Below, in pieces: positions 12,801-26,099 of a stretch of DNA of 64,000 nucleotides. The stretch is from NCBI GenBank assembly GCA_965153455.1, contig OZ234496.1:6271207-6335206 (forward strand), given 5' to 3'. Source of the stretch: Sphagnum compactum. Taxonomy: Eukaryota > Bryophyta > Sphagnopsida > Sphagnales. The notes beneath the pieces were generated by a model that did no database searches, had not been told where the DNA came from, and was given only the letters and a program-made list of their open reading frames with translations. The translations under genes were made by a program, and so were the position numbers. Every line of letters starts with the position of its first letter. The stretch's first letter is position 1.

Positions 12801-14100
12801 AAAACATGGATTGTGCGGTAATTGAATGTGTGACAAATTTTCACTCACCAAAGTCTCACGATGTACTTGTTTGCGTAAAAACTCGATCACTTTTGCAAAT
12901 TTCTCAACACCACCAATCTATAAACACCAAAATTCATGTCATGCTTGGGAACAGGATGAAATTACTGATGTGAGAGAACCTTGGTCATATTTCAGGAGAT
13001 GAATACAAAAAAACTGACATTCTTACCCACCTTGAATTTGGATTGCTTGAGAATTGGTGCATCTCCAATAGCCTTGAAGAACACCACCACTGAACATAAC
13101 CACATTGTATGAAGACAAAACTCGACAGAAAGAAGATACATCGTCAATCCTACATAGTGTTTTAATTTCACAGATGACCACGGCAGACTACTACTGAATA
13201 TGCATGAAACGTCCTCATAATTTTGATGCCCTTACTTAGTAGTACATCAAAGTCTCTTTGAGTCCACACCATAAAACGCAAATGATTCATACGCTGTCGA
13301 CGTTCGTTTTGATGTACACGATTTGGACTCATGGATAATGTGGTTACCATCTTTTTCATTGCAAAGCTAGTCGTTACAAGACTCGCGCCTTTTTGATGCG
13401 AGAATGAAGAGCTTCAGGGCTACAGAGCATTCAATACCTTTACGGGCGGCAGGTGCTGACGACGCATCGGCCATAAACTATCTCAGATTTCAGGAAAGCG
13501 GTCACACTTGGATCTACAATCTGCAGAAATACATGAATGCCGCTCAAAATAATTCCAGTAATCAGATTAGATGAAAGGGGCCAACAAGGTGCACCTGCAG
13601 ACTATTTGGAATATGCCAAAATGAACCGATCCAGCGACAAGATCTCCCAGCGACAACGTCTCTCGTGAACACTAGAAAGCTTCCCCGTGACTGCGTGTGA
13701 AGAAAGAAAACGCCATGAGAGATCCACCTAACCCTAAGATCATCCATTTCCCGACGTACGTCAGTGCTGTCCAATTTTGACCCAGAACATTCACCATCGT
13801 CCATCATTCATCCCCGGCTGTAGCTCTTCAGAAAACACCTAAAAAACGTCCCCTCCTAATTCAGTTTCAATTGGGGGGAGTAGAAGGCTCGTCTTCGGAA
13901 GAACCTTTAGGATCTTAACGCATGGAAGTTTGATATCAACAAATCCTTCACAATCATTAGTCACAGCCATTCTACAAGCGCTAGCCAAGGCACCAGTATA
14001 CCTTACGACGAGCACGGGATGCACCTGAATTTCAAAACTTCGACAATTTGTAGTCAGATGGGGGATCAGAGTTAAGATTCTTAGGAAGCTTTCTCTAAGC
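9830..14100. other. No gene recognised upstream of the DRC5-like gene
   Basis: Mostly unique sequence of moderate GC content, unlike the AT-rich transposon tracts. Several open frames of 60-86 codons occur on both strands, for example minus 13807-13562 and 14024-13839, but none has a recognisable motif or a consistent splice chain. It may contain promoter, non-coding exons or an unrecognised gene. Confidence 0.35.
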
Positions 14101-14115
14101 CTGGGAACAGGCTTC

Positions 14116-14486
14116 TTGATTTTTCTGCACAGGGCTTCCTCGAAATATAAAGCGACGGGTCAAGCTGTAAAATTTCAGAAAAACTTGCAGGCCCTTTTCG
14201 CATTGTTTTGGGTACCTTTGGAAGGGAGATTTCTTAAATATTTCCGGAAATTGTTGTGTCCAAAATGTTTGTTCAACATGGCGAGGGGTCTTGTTGAGTC
14301 ATCAGGTATGACCACATCTTTGCCACATTTACAGACTCATAACAAAATACATTCGTGTGTACATACGTCATTGAGTATGTCCATTGAATGCTCTCTAGTT
14401 TATATACGAGCTTATACTGTTGTTATACCTTGGATCAATTTGTGTTGACCATCTTACAGGATAGAAGAACATAATTGTTGTTGAAC
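14116..14486 (+). promoter_or_regulatory. Probable 5' leader of the DRC5-like gene with an intron and a short upstream ORF
   Basis: A good donor (ATCAG|GTATGA, intron from 14306) and acceptor (CTTACAG, ending 14459) define a leader intron. An ATG at 14278 opens a 10-codon upstream frame (MARGLVESSG) that stops just after the splice. Translation is therefore expected to start at the next ATG, 14487. Transcript evidence is absent, so the leader start is unknown. Confidence 0.45.
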
Positions 14487-17400
14487 ATGACAATTCAAAC
14501 GATGACATCTGCACCAATGCCATCATCAGGGACTGGTGAAAGAGTTGAAATGGTGCAAGAGCCACCAAAGGTCCTTCAAGGATCTGAGTTCATATGGAAA
14601 GAGGGTGTGCCAATACCCAGAGTTTATTTCATGCCCACTTTGGTTGATATGTTGGTGCCCATCATGGCCACTCATTATCCTCAGTTTCCAAGATTGGATG
14701 ATGTACCAAGAGCAAGTAGAGATAGGATTGTCTCTCAGCTTGCATTAGACCTCCCTTTGGCCCTTGTTGCTCATGTAAGTATGTTTCAGCTTCTTCACAC
14801 GAACACAGAGTAGTGGGAAGGAACTAGGATCAGAGATGAAAAATGCTATTCAACTTTGAGCATCATAGGAACTTCACAATTTCCAAGATCCTTCTTGAAG
14901 TCATAGCAGTGTGGCTAACCATTTTTGAGTAATGCATGCAAATAGGTTAAATGCCATTGGGCAATGTACTAACTTCTGGAAGGATATTGGAGAACAGAGG
15001 ATACATGAGGAGTTTTATTGGAAAAAGCGGGCTAGTTTAATATGGTGCAACTGTGATATAGCTGCTCATGGTAACTCTTGGAAGCAATTGTTTTTTGAGC
15101 GGAATCTCAGTGATTATCTTGAAAGGTCTTGTTCTTTCATGCATTCTATTTTTGTCCAGTTTGTTTATACTATTTGTATGTGCCACTGGGAGTTGTGAAC
15201 TTCTGTTCTAAGTGATGACACAAGCAACAGCAAAGATAATAAATGTTGGAGTAAAATCTTAGCACATAAAATTAACTTGGAAAACAGCAGTGGATGGAAG
15301 CATTGGGCAGGTTTGTGCTGACAAAGGAGAGGGAAGAGGAGCTGAAGGAGATACTGGAGATGAGTGCCCCCTACATTCACAACATATACTGCTCCAAGCT
15401 TCCATCACACCTCCAGTACCTCATCCTCCTCGACATGATACCCATGTCTGTTAGTTTCTTTCCCTCCCCTGACTTTACAGCTGCTTGGTCCATACTTTCC
15501 TGATTGATGGTGGGGTTACCTTCCCAACAAATGGGAAACACCTAGTGTCGCTGCCCCCTGCCACCATGAGTTTAGTTCTTTGGATTACGAAGCAATGGGG
15601 ACAAAAGCAAATACACCACCCAGAAATGCAATACTTTGAAACTGTGAATTGCATATGTAATATGTTCTACTAACACTGTCAATCATGTTCTGGGACTGGA
15701 TTATAGAGAATCCTCTGTTCCTTATCTTGGAGAGAAATTTTTTGGAGGCAACAGGGGTTTATCAGCTGTGAAAATAGAATACGGAGACCCCAACTCATGT
15801 ATGGACTATGACATTGAGCATTATGGCATGAAACGTTCAGATTGCTTATCCTTATCAGCTGCACTATCAGCTGCTTTCACCCTCTCTGAGCTGAACTTGT
15901 CATCCAATTTTATCACTGATAAGAAGGTGATCAACATAATCTGGAAATACTGGAAATTCAGTACATTTAAGAGAAACACAAAGCTTGAGATGCCACCCAT
16001 GAGTTCAGGAATGTATTTGAAGTCATGTGTTCAAGACCATCAATTATACCATTCCATGTGGGACGGCTTGTTTAGAGCAAAATTTACCTTCGCATGATTA
16101 GATGTGTCTTTCAACTTTGCTGTGTTGATGGTTGTAGGGTGGTCTGGATGTTGGGATGTTCGCCTCCTGGAAACCAGGTTGAGATCATTTGCGCTGGAAT
16201 GGCAGTAAATCCCACCATTGTCTCGCTGGATCTCTCACACAACCTAATTTCAGATGTGGGTTGTGTTGCTTTGCAAAAAGTTTTGGAGGCTAAAAACACT
16301 GTCCTGATGTTCCTAAACCTTTGCAACAACAAAATTCATGGGATTGGTAAGAACTCTTTGGGTACTATTTGGGTGCCTGCAAATCAAAACCATGAGTATT
16401 TTTTTTCTAGAATGCAATTATTTTCTAGAAGACAACCATGATCAGTTAACTTAATTTTCTAAACCTGCTCATCATCAAAGACAAAATTCTTGAAACATCA
16501 AAATTGGTCAAAAACCTGAATCACACAGGTTTCTAGAATTAAAGAAAAACAGAACAGGTATGCAGGGACTAGGGCATTGGGGTTCGGCATACGTTTGAAT
16601 ACAGCCCTCTTGCATTTAAACTTGCGACACAATGACCTTGCTGACTATGGAGGCCACCGCATTTTTGACTATATGATGGACAACCAAACAATCCAAGTAT
16701 TGTTTTTACTTCCCCCCCAATGTTGAAAGTTATCACATAAGAGCTTTTTTCCAGATCCCTAGCACAGACTTGGAATTTATGTGTGGCTAATATGTGAGGC
16801 ACTCCTCCACATGTAAGTGTGAATACCCTTCTCAGATAAGAGATAGATGAAGAGGGGAATTTATAATCTATCACACACAAAGAGTCAAGAGAAATTAGAT
16901 GTATTATAAAGTATTTTTTACATGGTGTTACAATTTATCTGACTACTTACAACTACACAATTCTGCAGAAACTGAGCATGTCAAGTTGTGGATTGAATGA
17001 GGAGAGTGTTGAGGCTTTATCAAAAGTGCTTCACTTACCTCAATCTGCACTCACCTCATTGGATGCCTCTGCAAATCCTGGCATTGGACCTGCCGGTGGA
17101 CAGATTATATACAATGGCCTTGTCTGTAACTCCTCTCAATGCTGTCTTTCCCGTGTTCGGCGGTTCTCACTTTTCATGAGAAGCGCCGGTTCCGGTCATT
17201 AACCTAGTTTAAAGAATCAGGCAGGTTCTTTTGAATTTTTGAAAGCCTCTTCAGAGAACCGGTCAGGGTTTCAAGAATTTGAAAAAACAAACGCCCTGTC
17301 CGGTTCTCACACTGCAAGTTCTGACAAATTTGTTAACCAGTAGTTTTCAAAGACGATTCCCACAACTCAGTTATAATATATATATGTATATATAAGATAT

Positions 17401-18022
17401 TTTTTCTTGTAATTCACAAAAATAAAAATGGTCCTAACTTAAATAATTTCCTAAAACCTAAAACCTAGCTTAATAGGCCTTACCACCAACCCTACATCCT
17501 AGATGCTTACATAGATCTTTATTACAGAGAACCAGAACTGGGTTGTCCTAATACCCAAGGTCTTCATTTTTGTCATGAAGACCCAGTGAGAACCAGCAGG
17601 TCAGTTTTCACTCAAAGTATCACCATTTGTGAGACCCGCCAGTTCTCACTTTGAGAACCGGAATGAAATCCTAGTCTTTACATATTTGGCTGGGTTTGTA
17701 AAAAAAATCGGTTAGCTTAGGTTTTTGCTTTACCCCATTTGGGGGCTCAAGTTTGTGAAAGGAAAAGCAAAATTTCTCATGGAACATCCATACAAAGTTC
17801 AAACAGAATTGTGAAACAAATGCTTTTGCAAATTTATGAGAAGTGTGCCATTATTTTGCTTCCACTGATTCTGCTCTATTTCAAATTAACTAGGTGGCAG
17901 GGAAGCGAATCAAGCAGCTTGATTTGAAAAAGTGTAATATTGGGGTGGAGTTAGAGACCCAAATTGACAGACTTCTCATGGCCCGGAAATTTGATGAAGA
18001 AGATCTGTTGAATCCAGCTTAG
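14487..18022 (+). CDS. Dynein regulatory complex subunit 5 (DRC5/TCTE1)-like leucine-rich-repeat protein
   Basis: DRC5 is an LRR subunit of the nexin-dynein regulatory complex of motile 9+2 axonemes. Eight coding exons fit: 14487-14774, 14998 to about 15125, 15288/15291-15445, 15707-15926, 16178-16346, 16566-16696, 16969-17125 and 17901-18022. All junctions are phase-consistent except exon 2/3, whose donor I could not resolve. The N-terminal part has DLPLALVAH, then FYWKKRASLIW and NSWKQLFFERNLSDYLE, the block typical of DRC5. Next come YGMKRSDCLSLSAAL and LRR units such as LSELNLSSNFITD, IVSLDLSHNLISDVG and LLHLNLRHNDLADYGG. Predicted length is about 455 residues, close to the usual size. 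Introns are short to medium, and intron 7 holds repeated TTCTCAC / GAGAAC words. In plants this gene should act in sperm. It converges with the 5-phosphatase gene 1.6 kb downstream. Confidence 0.8.
17130..17700. repeat. Repeat-like insert in the last intron of the DRC5-like gene
   Basis: CCGGTTCTCAC and GAGAACCGG words recur in both orientations (17160-17195, 17255-17310, 17580-17665), and a TA-rich run lies at 17370-17400. This suggests a small inserted element, but no terminal inverted repeat or target duplication could be set. Confidence 0.35.
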
Positions 18023-19663
18023 ACAAAGAAACTGTAATTGCATCTCTGAAGTTTTCCCAACTTCTCTACACTGACAAAATCTCAAAGTGCTCTCAAAACC
18101 CCAGGAGGTGAAAAAAATTTCCAAACATTAGAAGAAGCATCATGCTGCTTACCTGCATAATTTACACTCACATTTGAATTGTTCATGGAGAAAAATGTAT
18201 GTAGTATTTCCAGATCTCAATGCAATTGTATCATCTGAACCATAATTTCTGAAAAAGATACTCCAGATCTGACTACAATTGAACCGATATCAAAAATTCA
18301 GAATATACCTCTGAGTTTGTTTTGATGTTTGAAATCACTTGCTTTGAGTCAAAACTCAAAGAGCTGGAGTAATTGGTGATAGACTACTTGTCACAATTCT
18401 ACTTTGTTTTCCATCATTTCTGGTTGCAGCAGAGAAGCAGTAGACCAATAGTCAAATACCAACCTTCATTTTGGATCCCCACATTTGTCCCTGCAAATGA
18501 TACTCCTCATTTGCTGTTAACTCCAGTTCATCCTGTTAATTTCTAGTAATCAACAGTGCCACAACTAGTTTGTCATGTAAATTGTTCCATTGTTCACACT
18601 GCACCAAACTTGGGAGTAACTTGTCTTCTGCAATAATGTGGTATAGTGATAAACCGTAGGAATATTCATGTGGACATGGAACATAATTCATTCCTGTCAA
18701 CCCAGATCACAGTAGTCAAAGTCTCCTATAAGCAGTTCCACAATATAAAGATGTAGAATCATGCACATGAAAACCAAAAGGAGGATAATCTGTTGCTGAC
18801 ATCAATGCTCCATCAGACACCATATGCAATATGCAGGATACAATCTCATTATGACAGGAAACCAGTCTTCAAGTTGATTTAAAATGTTAAAAATACTCTT
18901 TCCCTGTGAACAATGGAACACTTTACATAACATGTGATGAGCACATAGTCACCACAACATCCACCATGGTCATTGTACTGTTTCTGCAATATATAACTCA
19001 AAACATACTAGACTTCCTGCAAATGTTAGATAACCAGAGCTATTGCTCTGGCCTCTTCATTTCACAGTTGTAGAAACATGGTTTCTAGGCATATGTAGCA
19101 ACCTGTCATTGCATGTAGGGATCTACTGGTTAGAACAGGACTCCCTCAGGCTTTTCTTCAAGACTTTCTACAGCACACAGTGGAATTCTCATTGCTGGAA
19201 CAACCTAAACAAATCTTCAAGAACTTGTAAAGCAGCAAAACTCTTTTAACAAGCATTAGACACCGTGAAGCTTGGTAATATTTTGTGCCTGCAATGTTAT
19301 GAGAGATCTAGTCCAAAAACAGAAACTTAAAATCAAAACAGTGAAGGGAAGCTAACCCAGATGACGATTTTAAGGAGGAGAAAAGATGAGGACATTCCAT
19401 ATAAACATCAAAATTTATCCGTATATGCTAAATGAAAACATGCCGATTTAATGACAGTTCACAAATCTTTACAAATATTTCACCTTCATCCTCTTAACTA
19501 TTTTGTGGAGAAGGACATGATGATGACTGTAAACATGGATTATTTGAGCGGCAGAGAAAGATTTCCATTACCTGGCCAACAAGAATATGGTGGTGATATG
19601 TAACATGAAAGACTTTAGGTAGTCTATGATAGGCAGGCTTTGAATGGGGAACACATCAGCCTC
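18023..19663. other. Intergenic region between two convergent genes
   Basis: It would contain the 3' ends of the DRC5-like (+) and 5-phosphatase (-) transcripts. I see no further coding motif. Confidence 0.5.
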
Positions 19664-22135
19664 TTAGCTACTATTCTTCATTTTTATCAGAGTAAGATGA
19701 GCTTTCACTGGTCGATGATCTGAAGTCTTCACTGAGTTGATAGATGTGTAGCCTCGCAAATTAGCCTTGATAAAGCTTGTTTCCGTCACTTTGTAGAGTA
19801 TCCTGTCAGTCCATGATGGTACTCTTTCCTGAAATCACAACTCCCAGAGAACACATGATGATTGTGTCAGGTATGATTTACAAGCAGAATGTAACGAGAA
19901 GACCAAGGTTATGAAGGAGAGTCATCTTACCTTTGAGCTGGTATCATAGTTGTCAGTACCAATATCATACTTATAAGTTGGTGGGAAGAGGAGTGGGCCT
20001 TCTTGAAAGCCTTTGAAGACTTCACCACGCTGCACTGCTCTAGAAAGCTGGTCCTTTGCCCACAACACCTGCTACATAACATTCTCCCATTGGAAACCCC
20101 CAATGAGATGCATATTGTATATTTTGGTAACTGTAAACAAGAATCTCTTCGAGTCATAGTGATTGAGAGACAATTTTACCTTTTCAAGGTTGTGACTGAT
20201 TAAGAAGCCCACTGAGCTGCGGGGCAATTCAACACGGTAGTTCAAGTCACCCAGCCATATTACTACATCTGTCTTCTCCACAAAATTGGAGCCCACTCTC
20301 AGCTTGCAGTAGGGCTCATCAACATCTGCTGACATTTGGATGCAGGAACAACTGACTGCTTGTCTGGCAAAGATGGTTTGGCAAATCCGGGTATACTGGG
20401 CATTGCGCTCCTCCATGTTGCATTCATGAGCTGCACTGGATCACATGAACATCAGTTAGCATTTGAAAACCTTCATTTACATATCTCAATCAGATGATTT
20501 GCAGGCTTGTGAAAAAGCCCGAGGGCTTTCTTTCACTTACATGGAATGGCATGTTCTTCACAAGCAGAAACAAAAAATACATTTGACATAAATGTCAAGT
20601 AGGGAATCGAGACTCACGTGACAGATGAGATGTAATGAATAGAAGAGACACCTTTTTATAGTAGAATGCAACTGCAGCAGCACCTTTCTGCCGACCCACA
20701 ACTGTCCCAAAGCCTCCAACCCCAACTTTATCCACCCTTGGACCTGCTTGCCCCGTGACACAAGTCTGGTGTCAAATCCTTAGTAGCAGAAGCTCTTGTA
20801 TACCAGTACAAGCACTTAGGTGTACTTAAGACGTTGATAGCAAAAGGTACCTGTTATGTGTGGTTGGAGACTCTTTTTTGCAAAAACAAAGAGTTGGAGG
20901 GATGTCAGGATTGCTGCTGCAACACAACTGCCATTGCCACATGATATATGCACTTCAGAACAACTTCACAGGTGTCATGTAAATCAAATGTTCTAATGCT
21001 GGTGGACAATGCAGGCTACTTACACTCCAGATGGAATGGCAATCATTGCTATCAAACCACATGTCAACCTTGGATCACAGAACTCTGCAAAAGAACAAAC
21101 TTTGGCTTTCTCTTCAACTGCAATTTCTTTGGCATGGTTGTCTTATGCTTCTTGGAATGACACTGAGACTGTGAGGATTGACCAGCTTGAAAGAATCTTC
21201 AACCCCAGTGTCTTTGAAGACAAAATTGGCACCCACATAGACATATACCATGAAATGCAGCAGTCAGGCAACCAATTTGCAAGAGAGCCAAGAATAAGAC
21301 TGACTTAAAGAGCAGAAAGAGGAGATTCACCAGTATGTGTCACCTAATGCTTGGGTGATGAGAGCCTCTGCACTGAAGTTCGGAGCTTCTTGAAAGCCGA
21401 TCACATAGAAATCATACTTCTCTCCAACAACATCAAGAATATTTTCTAAACTGTTTAGAGGTGGCTGCACCACTCAAACAAGCAACAGATGAACAAACAA
21501 CATACAAAAGTTGAACAAACTTTGCAGTGAATCAGGTATCAAACCAATGTCAAGATCCCAAATTGTATCTTTACTCAGCTCTTTCACCTTCCTATCGTGC
21601 TCCATCTATGTCTTGCAACTTGGCTGTCTATGAACATCTTGAAGATTGCAATAAATGGTGATCTTACCTTGCCATTCATGTTCCAGGTCACAATGTAGAA
21701 GTGCAGTTCAGGTACTACTCTTCTTCCGCTTGTCGGCTGCATCTTCAGCGGTGTTGACTTCGTCTCAGTTAAGAGATCCCTGTGACCTTCTCTATTTAGC
21801 GGACCTCGCTGATCTAGGCCTGACGCACTACTTCCATTCAATTGTGAGACTGTAAAGGGCATCCTGACAATCTTCTGTGTACAAAGCTCTAAGAGCCTAG
21901 GGTCAATTACTCTACTCTCGAGCTGTATTCCATGGCACAGTTTTTTGGTGCACTGAGTAACATCAACTTCTGTTACACTAGTACAATTCTCCTTTTCGGG
22001 GATCATGAGCAGCTTAACGGTTTCGCTATCTAAAACACCTTCAGAAAGTGAATGGCTGCACCTTGCTCTACATGTACGTAGGCGTTGATGAGGTGTGATA
22101 AAACCTTCACACAACCCTGAACATCGGTTCCCCAT
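19664..22135 (-). CDS. Type I inositol-polyphosphate 5-phosphatase, 5PTase11-like
   Basis: This enzyme removes the 5-phosphate from inositol phosphates or phosphoinositides. Seven exons fit: 22135-21668, 21464-21331, 20927-20851, 20743-20618, 20430-20180, 20068-19931 and 19828-19664. Together they give 1359 bp (452 residues), divisible by three, with all phases matching; the exon 3 acceptor is the least certain. The catalytic domain starts at TWNMNGK (end of exon 1), then YDFYVIGFQEAP, VDKVGVGGFGTVVGR, FITSHLS, and the two signature motifs VIWLGDLNYR and PSWTDRIL, and ends with SDHRPVKAHL. The start MGNRCS fits N-myristoylation with an adjacent Cys, so membrane attachment is plausible. The VLWAKDQL and FKGFQEGPLLFPPTYKYDIG blocks look closest to Arabidopsis 5PTase11. 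The N-terminal 140 residues show no known domain. Confidence 0.88.
21009..21308 (+). other. Open frame antisense within a 5-phosphatase intron
   Basis: A 99-codon ATG frame lies wholly inside the intron between exons 2 and 3, on the opposite strand, and follows an acceptor-like AATGCAG. Its composition looks protein-like (for example DQLERIFNPSVFEDKIG), but I recognise no family. It may be a chance frame, a captured exon or a nested gene. Confidence 0.25.
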
Positions 22136-24650
22136 ATGTTCTTGATCTCTACATGCAGGCCAAGAATAATCGATGCAGACGAGGGAGAGTAGTCTTCAGG
22201 AACAGGGAAGAACGTCGAGTACTAGGCTCTGGAACCACGAGTTCTTCAGCATTGTTGATCTGAAAAGCTTCTACTCTGAAATCCTGAAAAAGGCTCCCTA
22301 ATACGCCGCACATTTCTTCTTACCGCTAGCAATGTATTCAACAGGACGATAGCCAACAGCACTAAGGTGAACTGGTTAGGAGCGCATAAGCATGGACTTC
22401 GTCGCAGCTACAGAAGTTTGAAGATGGACACATGCGAGATATGATTTAGTAATCTCGCAAGGAAAACACCGTAAGACGCAAGTAAACACAAGGATAGCAG
22501 ACGCCTCTTCCGCAGATATTTAGAGGTCGGGTTGGATTATGTCCGGGACAAATATCACGGCTCCGGCAGAACGTCGATTTTCCTTATGCCTCTGCTCCAA
22601 ACAGGCACTGCACAAACATGTAGCAACGAACTGTGGTGATCAAATAAGACAGAAACTGTCGTTACAAAGACAGATTAAACACTGCACGTTGATTGCGACG
22701 AACTTCAACGCGAGCAATTGAATGCAGTTGCCACTTGCCGTGCAAGCTCCAAAAACCTACAAGGTCAGTCAGTGCAACTGCCAGCATCCTCTATGTGCGC
22801 AGATATGAGAATTGAACGGAAGAAGGGTGGCTACAAAAATAGGCAGGGGACTAGCACCTCTAGAGAGAAATGACTGATCTTCCTGCTACAAAGTAGCTCC
22901 GTCCAAAGTCTGTGACGCGGCCTTGGAACGCCTCCTGTGAAAAGCCCTGACCGTGACGTAGGCAACCTCACTCCTTATGCACTCTCGAACATCCTGTCCT
23001 TCAAATCTTCCCTAGCTGTGAAGGACCCTCCCAACTCCTGCGCATTAAAAGTTAAAAGTTTGCAGTTGAGCACGAGTTGTAACCTTGTACTTCAACTCCA
23101 GCATTCCGCAGAACCTTCGAAACACGCATATGGAGCTAATACCCAGCAATTGTAGAAACAAGGACGATAGTGGGCAACACGGGTCTAGAAACTCGGAAAG
23201 CACCTCCTACAGATTTCAAATTATTCCGTTGTCCTTCCCCAAGCATATCACAGGCTCAAAGTCGCAAATAGGAATAGTGATACGTAATCATAGTCTTACA
23301 ACTCTACCATACTAGTTAGCAGGAACTCTGATCAGGAATCAGGGCCCGATCAGGAGGGACACCATGAAGGCCGCAACCATCTCGCTCCAAAAAAAAAAAA
23401 CAAACGAAAGCAGAGATGGTTCGACAGTTGTGCAGAGCGCGGAGGATCACGGCACGTCCATGAAACGCCCGCTGGAGAAGCATTAGTCTTCCTTCGATTC
23501 TAATATTCTCCCTGACATCAGCTCTTCGACATTGAGGGCCGAACACTCGAACATAGTACTAAACACACAACCACACCCTACACTAAAATCATACTTAATC
23601 TTCTTGGGGCACTTCCTGTAACACACTCCAAAGCTTCTCTGGATTAGACCAGAAACTGGATGCACACGAGAACGTTACTTAAACCGTGCACGAACGTCTG
23701 AACGTTCTTCTCTAAATGAAAAATACCATCCACGACATCTGTGAAGATCCTTCATATTAAGTTGAACAAAGAAGTGCACTTTCTCTTCATCGAGACTTGA
23801 AAACTTGCAGGAAAGTAGGCTATGGAGGACGGCGTAAAAGCGCTGCTGCACGTGAGAAGAGAGAGTACAGAGAGAGTCCAGAGACAGTGAGAAGTCGCTT
23901 CGGTCGTGGAGGCTACAGGAAGGGGCTGGAGGCGAAGAAGGGTGTTGTAGAACGGGACGGTAATCAGCATCTCTTCAAACATTTGAACTGTATGCCTTTT
24001 CGATTTCAGTGACAATAACGAACGTGATTCAGAACAACTGCCCCCTCCCCACGAGGGAAACAAAAAATTAAAAAAGGGGATACAATAGAGGGCAAATACC
24101 TTCATTAGTTGGCTACTGACAGTAATATCTCTAGCCAGACAATTTTTCAACAGCAAAAGAAAGGAGCCAGGTCGTCCTATAATATTTATTTATTATTTAC
24201 ACACACGAGAAATTTCAGATATGATATGGTTTGCATTATTTTTCCTTTTTTTCAAATAAAATAATTTGCATGTTGTCAAGAAGAGGACGGGCTGAAAATC
24301 AAGAGGACCACGATTATTTGAAAAGAGGAATCTACAGCCGAGGATATAGCCGTTCTCCTACGCTTGCTTGTTTCTTTCTCTTTATTTTCTGGGAAAAAAA
24401 AGGAAACTCCTAACGGTTCCATGCCCATTAAGTATTTGCGTGCCACCGCGCTTACCAAACCTGTTACGCTATTGGAACAGCAATTGCGTAGGTGTTTTAA
24501 AGTTCATCATTAGGCGATATTTAAACCAATGTTGTCCAGTTTTCAATAGACAGTCCCTGTTCCACTCTCTTTTTTTTAATTTGAAAGAACCTTCGGTTCT
24601 GATTCAAGGATTTTCAAAATTTTGATACAACCTCTGGTCCGGTTCCAGAC
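22136..24650. other. Upstream region of the 5-phosphatase gene
   Basis: It is richer in GC and CpG than most of the window, consistent with promoter and leader sequence for the minus-strand gene. A pyrimidine-rich patch read on the minus strand near 23950-23850 looks like plant 5' leader sequence. No protein motif was found in the open frames here. Confidence 0.35.
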
Positions 24651-25019
24651 CTGGTGCTTCAGGCTGGAGTGAACCAGCACCCACCAGTGTGCTCAGTTCA
24701 GGATGAGGCCGTTCAAGCCATTTTGGGATGAACCTAAAACACATACTTTTCCCCTGCCCAAGGCTTTTTAGCCCTCCACTTTGCCCCCAAACTTTTCCCC
24801 TCCTACCTACCTCCCCCTCCTAGTGTCTCACCTCATTTTGCACTCACTCCAACCCCAAAGCTCAGGAGAGCTTGAGAACCTTAGAGCTTCGAGGCTTCGA
24901 GGGGTTTGGGGTTTAGGACTTGAATGCAATAGGGTTTAAGCAAGGCAAGACATGAGAGCTTGAAGGAGCGACGCAAGGCAAAACACCGGAGCTTGAAGGC
25001 AAGCTCTTTCCCTTCATTT

Positions 25020-25925
25020 TTTTATTGTTGTTGTTTTGCTACGAAGAAGGCAACAATAGCAATGTTGTTGCATTCTTCTCTATGTTTGAGAAGAAGAAAA
25101 CAACAGCAATGGTCATTGTCTTCTTCTCTGGTTTAGTTTCACAAAGAAGGTGAAGGAACTACGACTGTCGTCCGCCTTCTTCTTCTCTTCTTTACAACGA
25201 CAACTGTCATCACCTGCTTCTTCTCTTTTTTACGACGGTAACTATCATCACCTTTTTTTTTTCTTCTTTACGATGGCAACTGATGTTGCCTTCTTTGATG
25301 GTTTTGCTGTAAAGAAGGCAACGATAGTTAGCCATCGCCTTCTTTTTTTTCTTTGTTTGAGAAGAAGACGACGACACATTGTTATCGTCATTTCCTTCTA
25401 TGTGTATTTTTATGCTTGAAAAGAAAAAGATCACAACAATGGCCATCGTCTTCTTCTTTCATGGTGTTGCGAAAAAAACAATAATAATTACTATTACCAT
25501 AGCCTTTTTCTTTTCTTTTTTTTGTTTGAGTGAGGAAGAAGACGACAACAACCGTCGTCGTTGTCTTCTTCTTCTTCTTTATGTTTGAGAAGAGGAAATT
25601 GACGACGGCAACTTGCCGTAGTCTTCTTTTCTGGATGTATAGCTATGAAGGCTTTTTCTTTGGTGGTGTTGTTATGAAGAAGGCAACGACAGCTTATTGT
25701 CATCACCTTCTTCGTTCTTCTCTTGCTTGAAAAAAAGAAGATCACGACAATGGTCATCATCTTCTTCTTTGGTTTAGTTTTGTGAAGAAGGCAACAACAA
25801 ATGTCATTGCCTTTTTTGGTGGTTTTGCTGCAAAACAAATGACGACAACAAACCATCACCTTTTTTTTTTCTCACCTTCGGTGGGTTTGCTGCAAAAAAT
25901 GCGATAGTAACAAGCCATTGCCATT
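25020..25925. repeat. Degenerate satellite of alternating GAAGAAGGCAACGACA and its inverse
   Basis: Purine-rich words (GAAGAAGGCAACNACA) alternate with their inverse (TGTCNTTGCCTTCTTC) at roughly 50 bp spacing, so successive units can fold into hairpins. One clear case is 25285-25322, with a 12 bp perfect stem. Low-complexity open frames on both strands are artefacts. Confidence 0.75.
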
Positions 25926-26099
25926 TACTTTTCCTTTAACCTTTTCTTTTTCTTTTTCTTTTTTAGTTTTTTTTATTGCAAAAAAATGTTAATTGTTCAT
26001 TAGAATTGACAATTAAAAATGATTTAGTGGTTTTTTTAAATATTTAGGGTTGTAATGGTTAAAGGAAGGAAACTGAAAAAAATTGGTGGTAATTTGGAA

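Noticed and set aside
25150-25859. Several long frames on both strands
   Set aside because: They translate the GAAGAA/TTCTTC repeat and have no domain.
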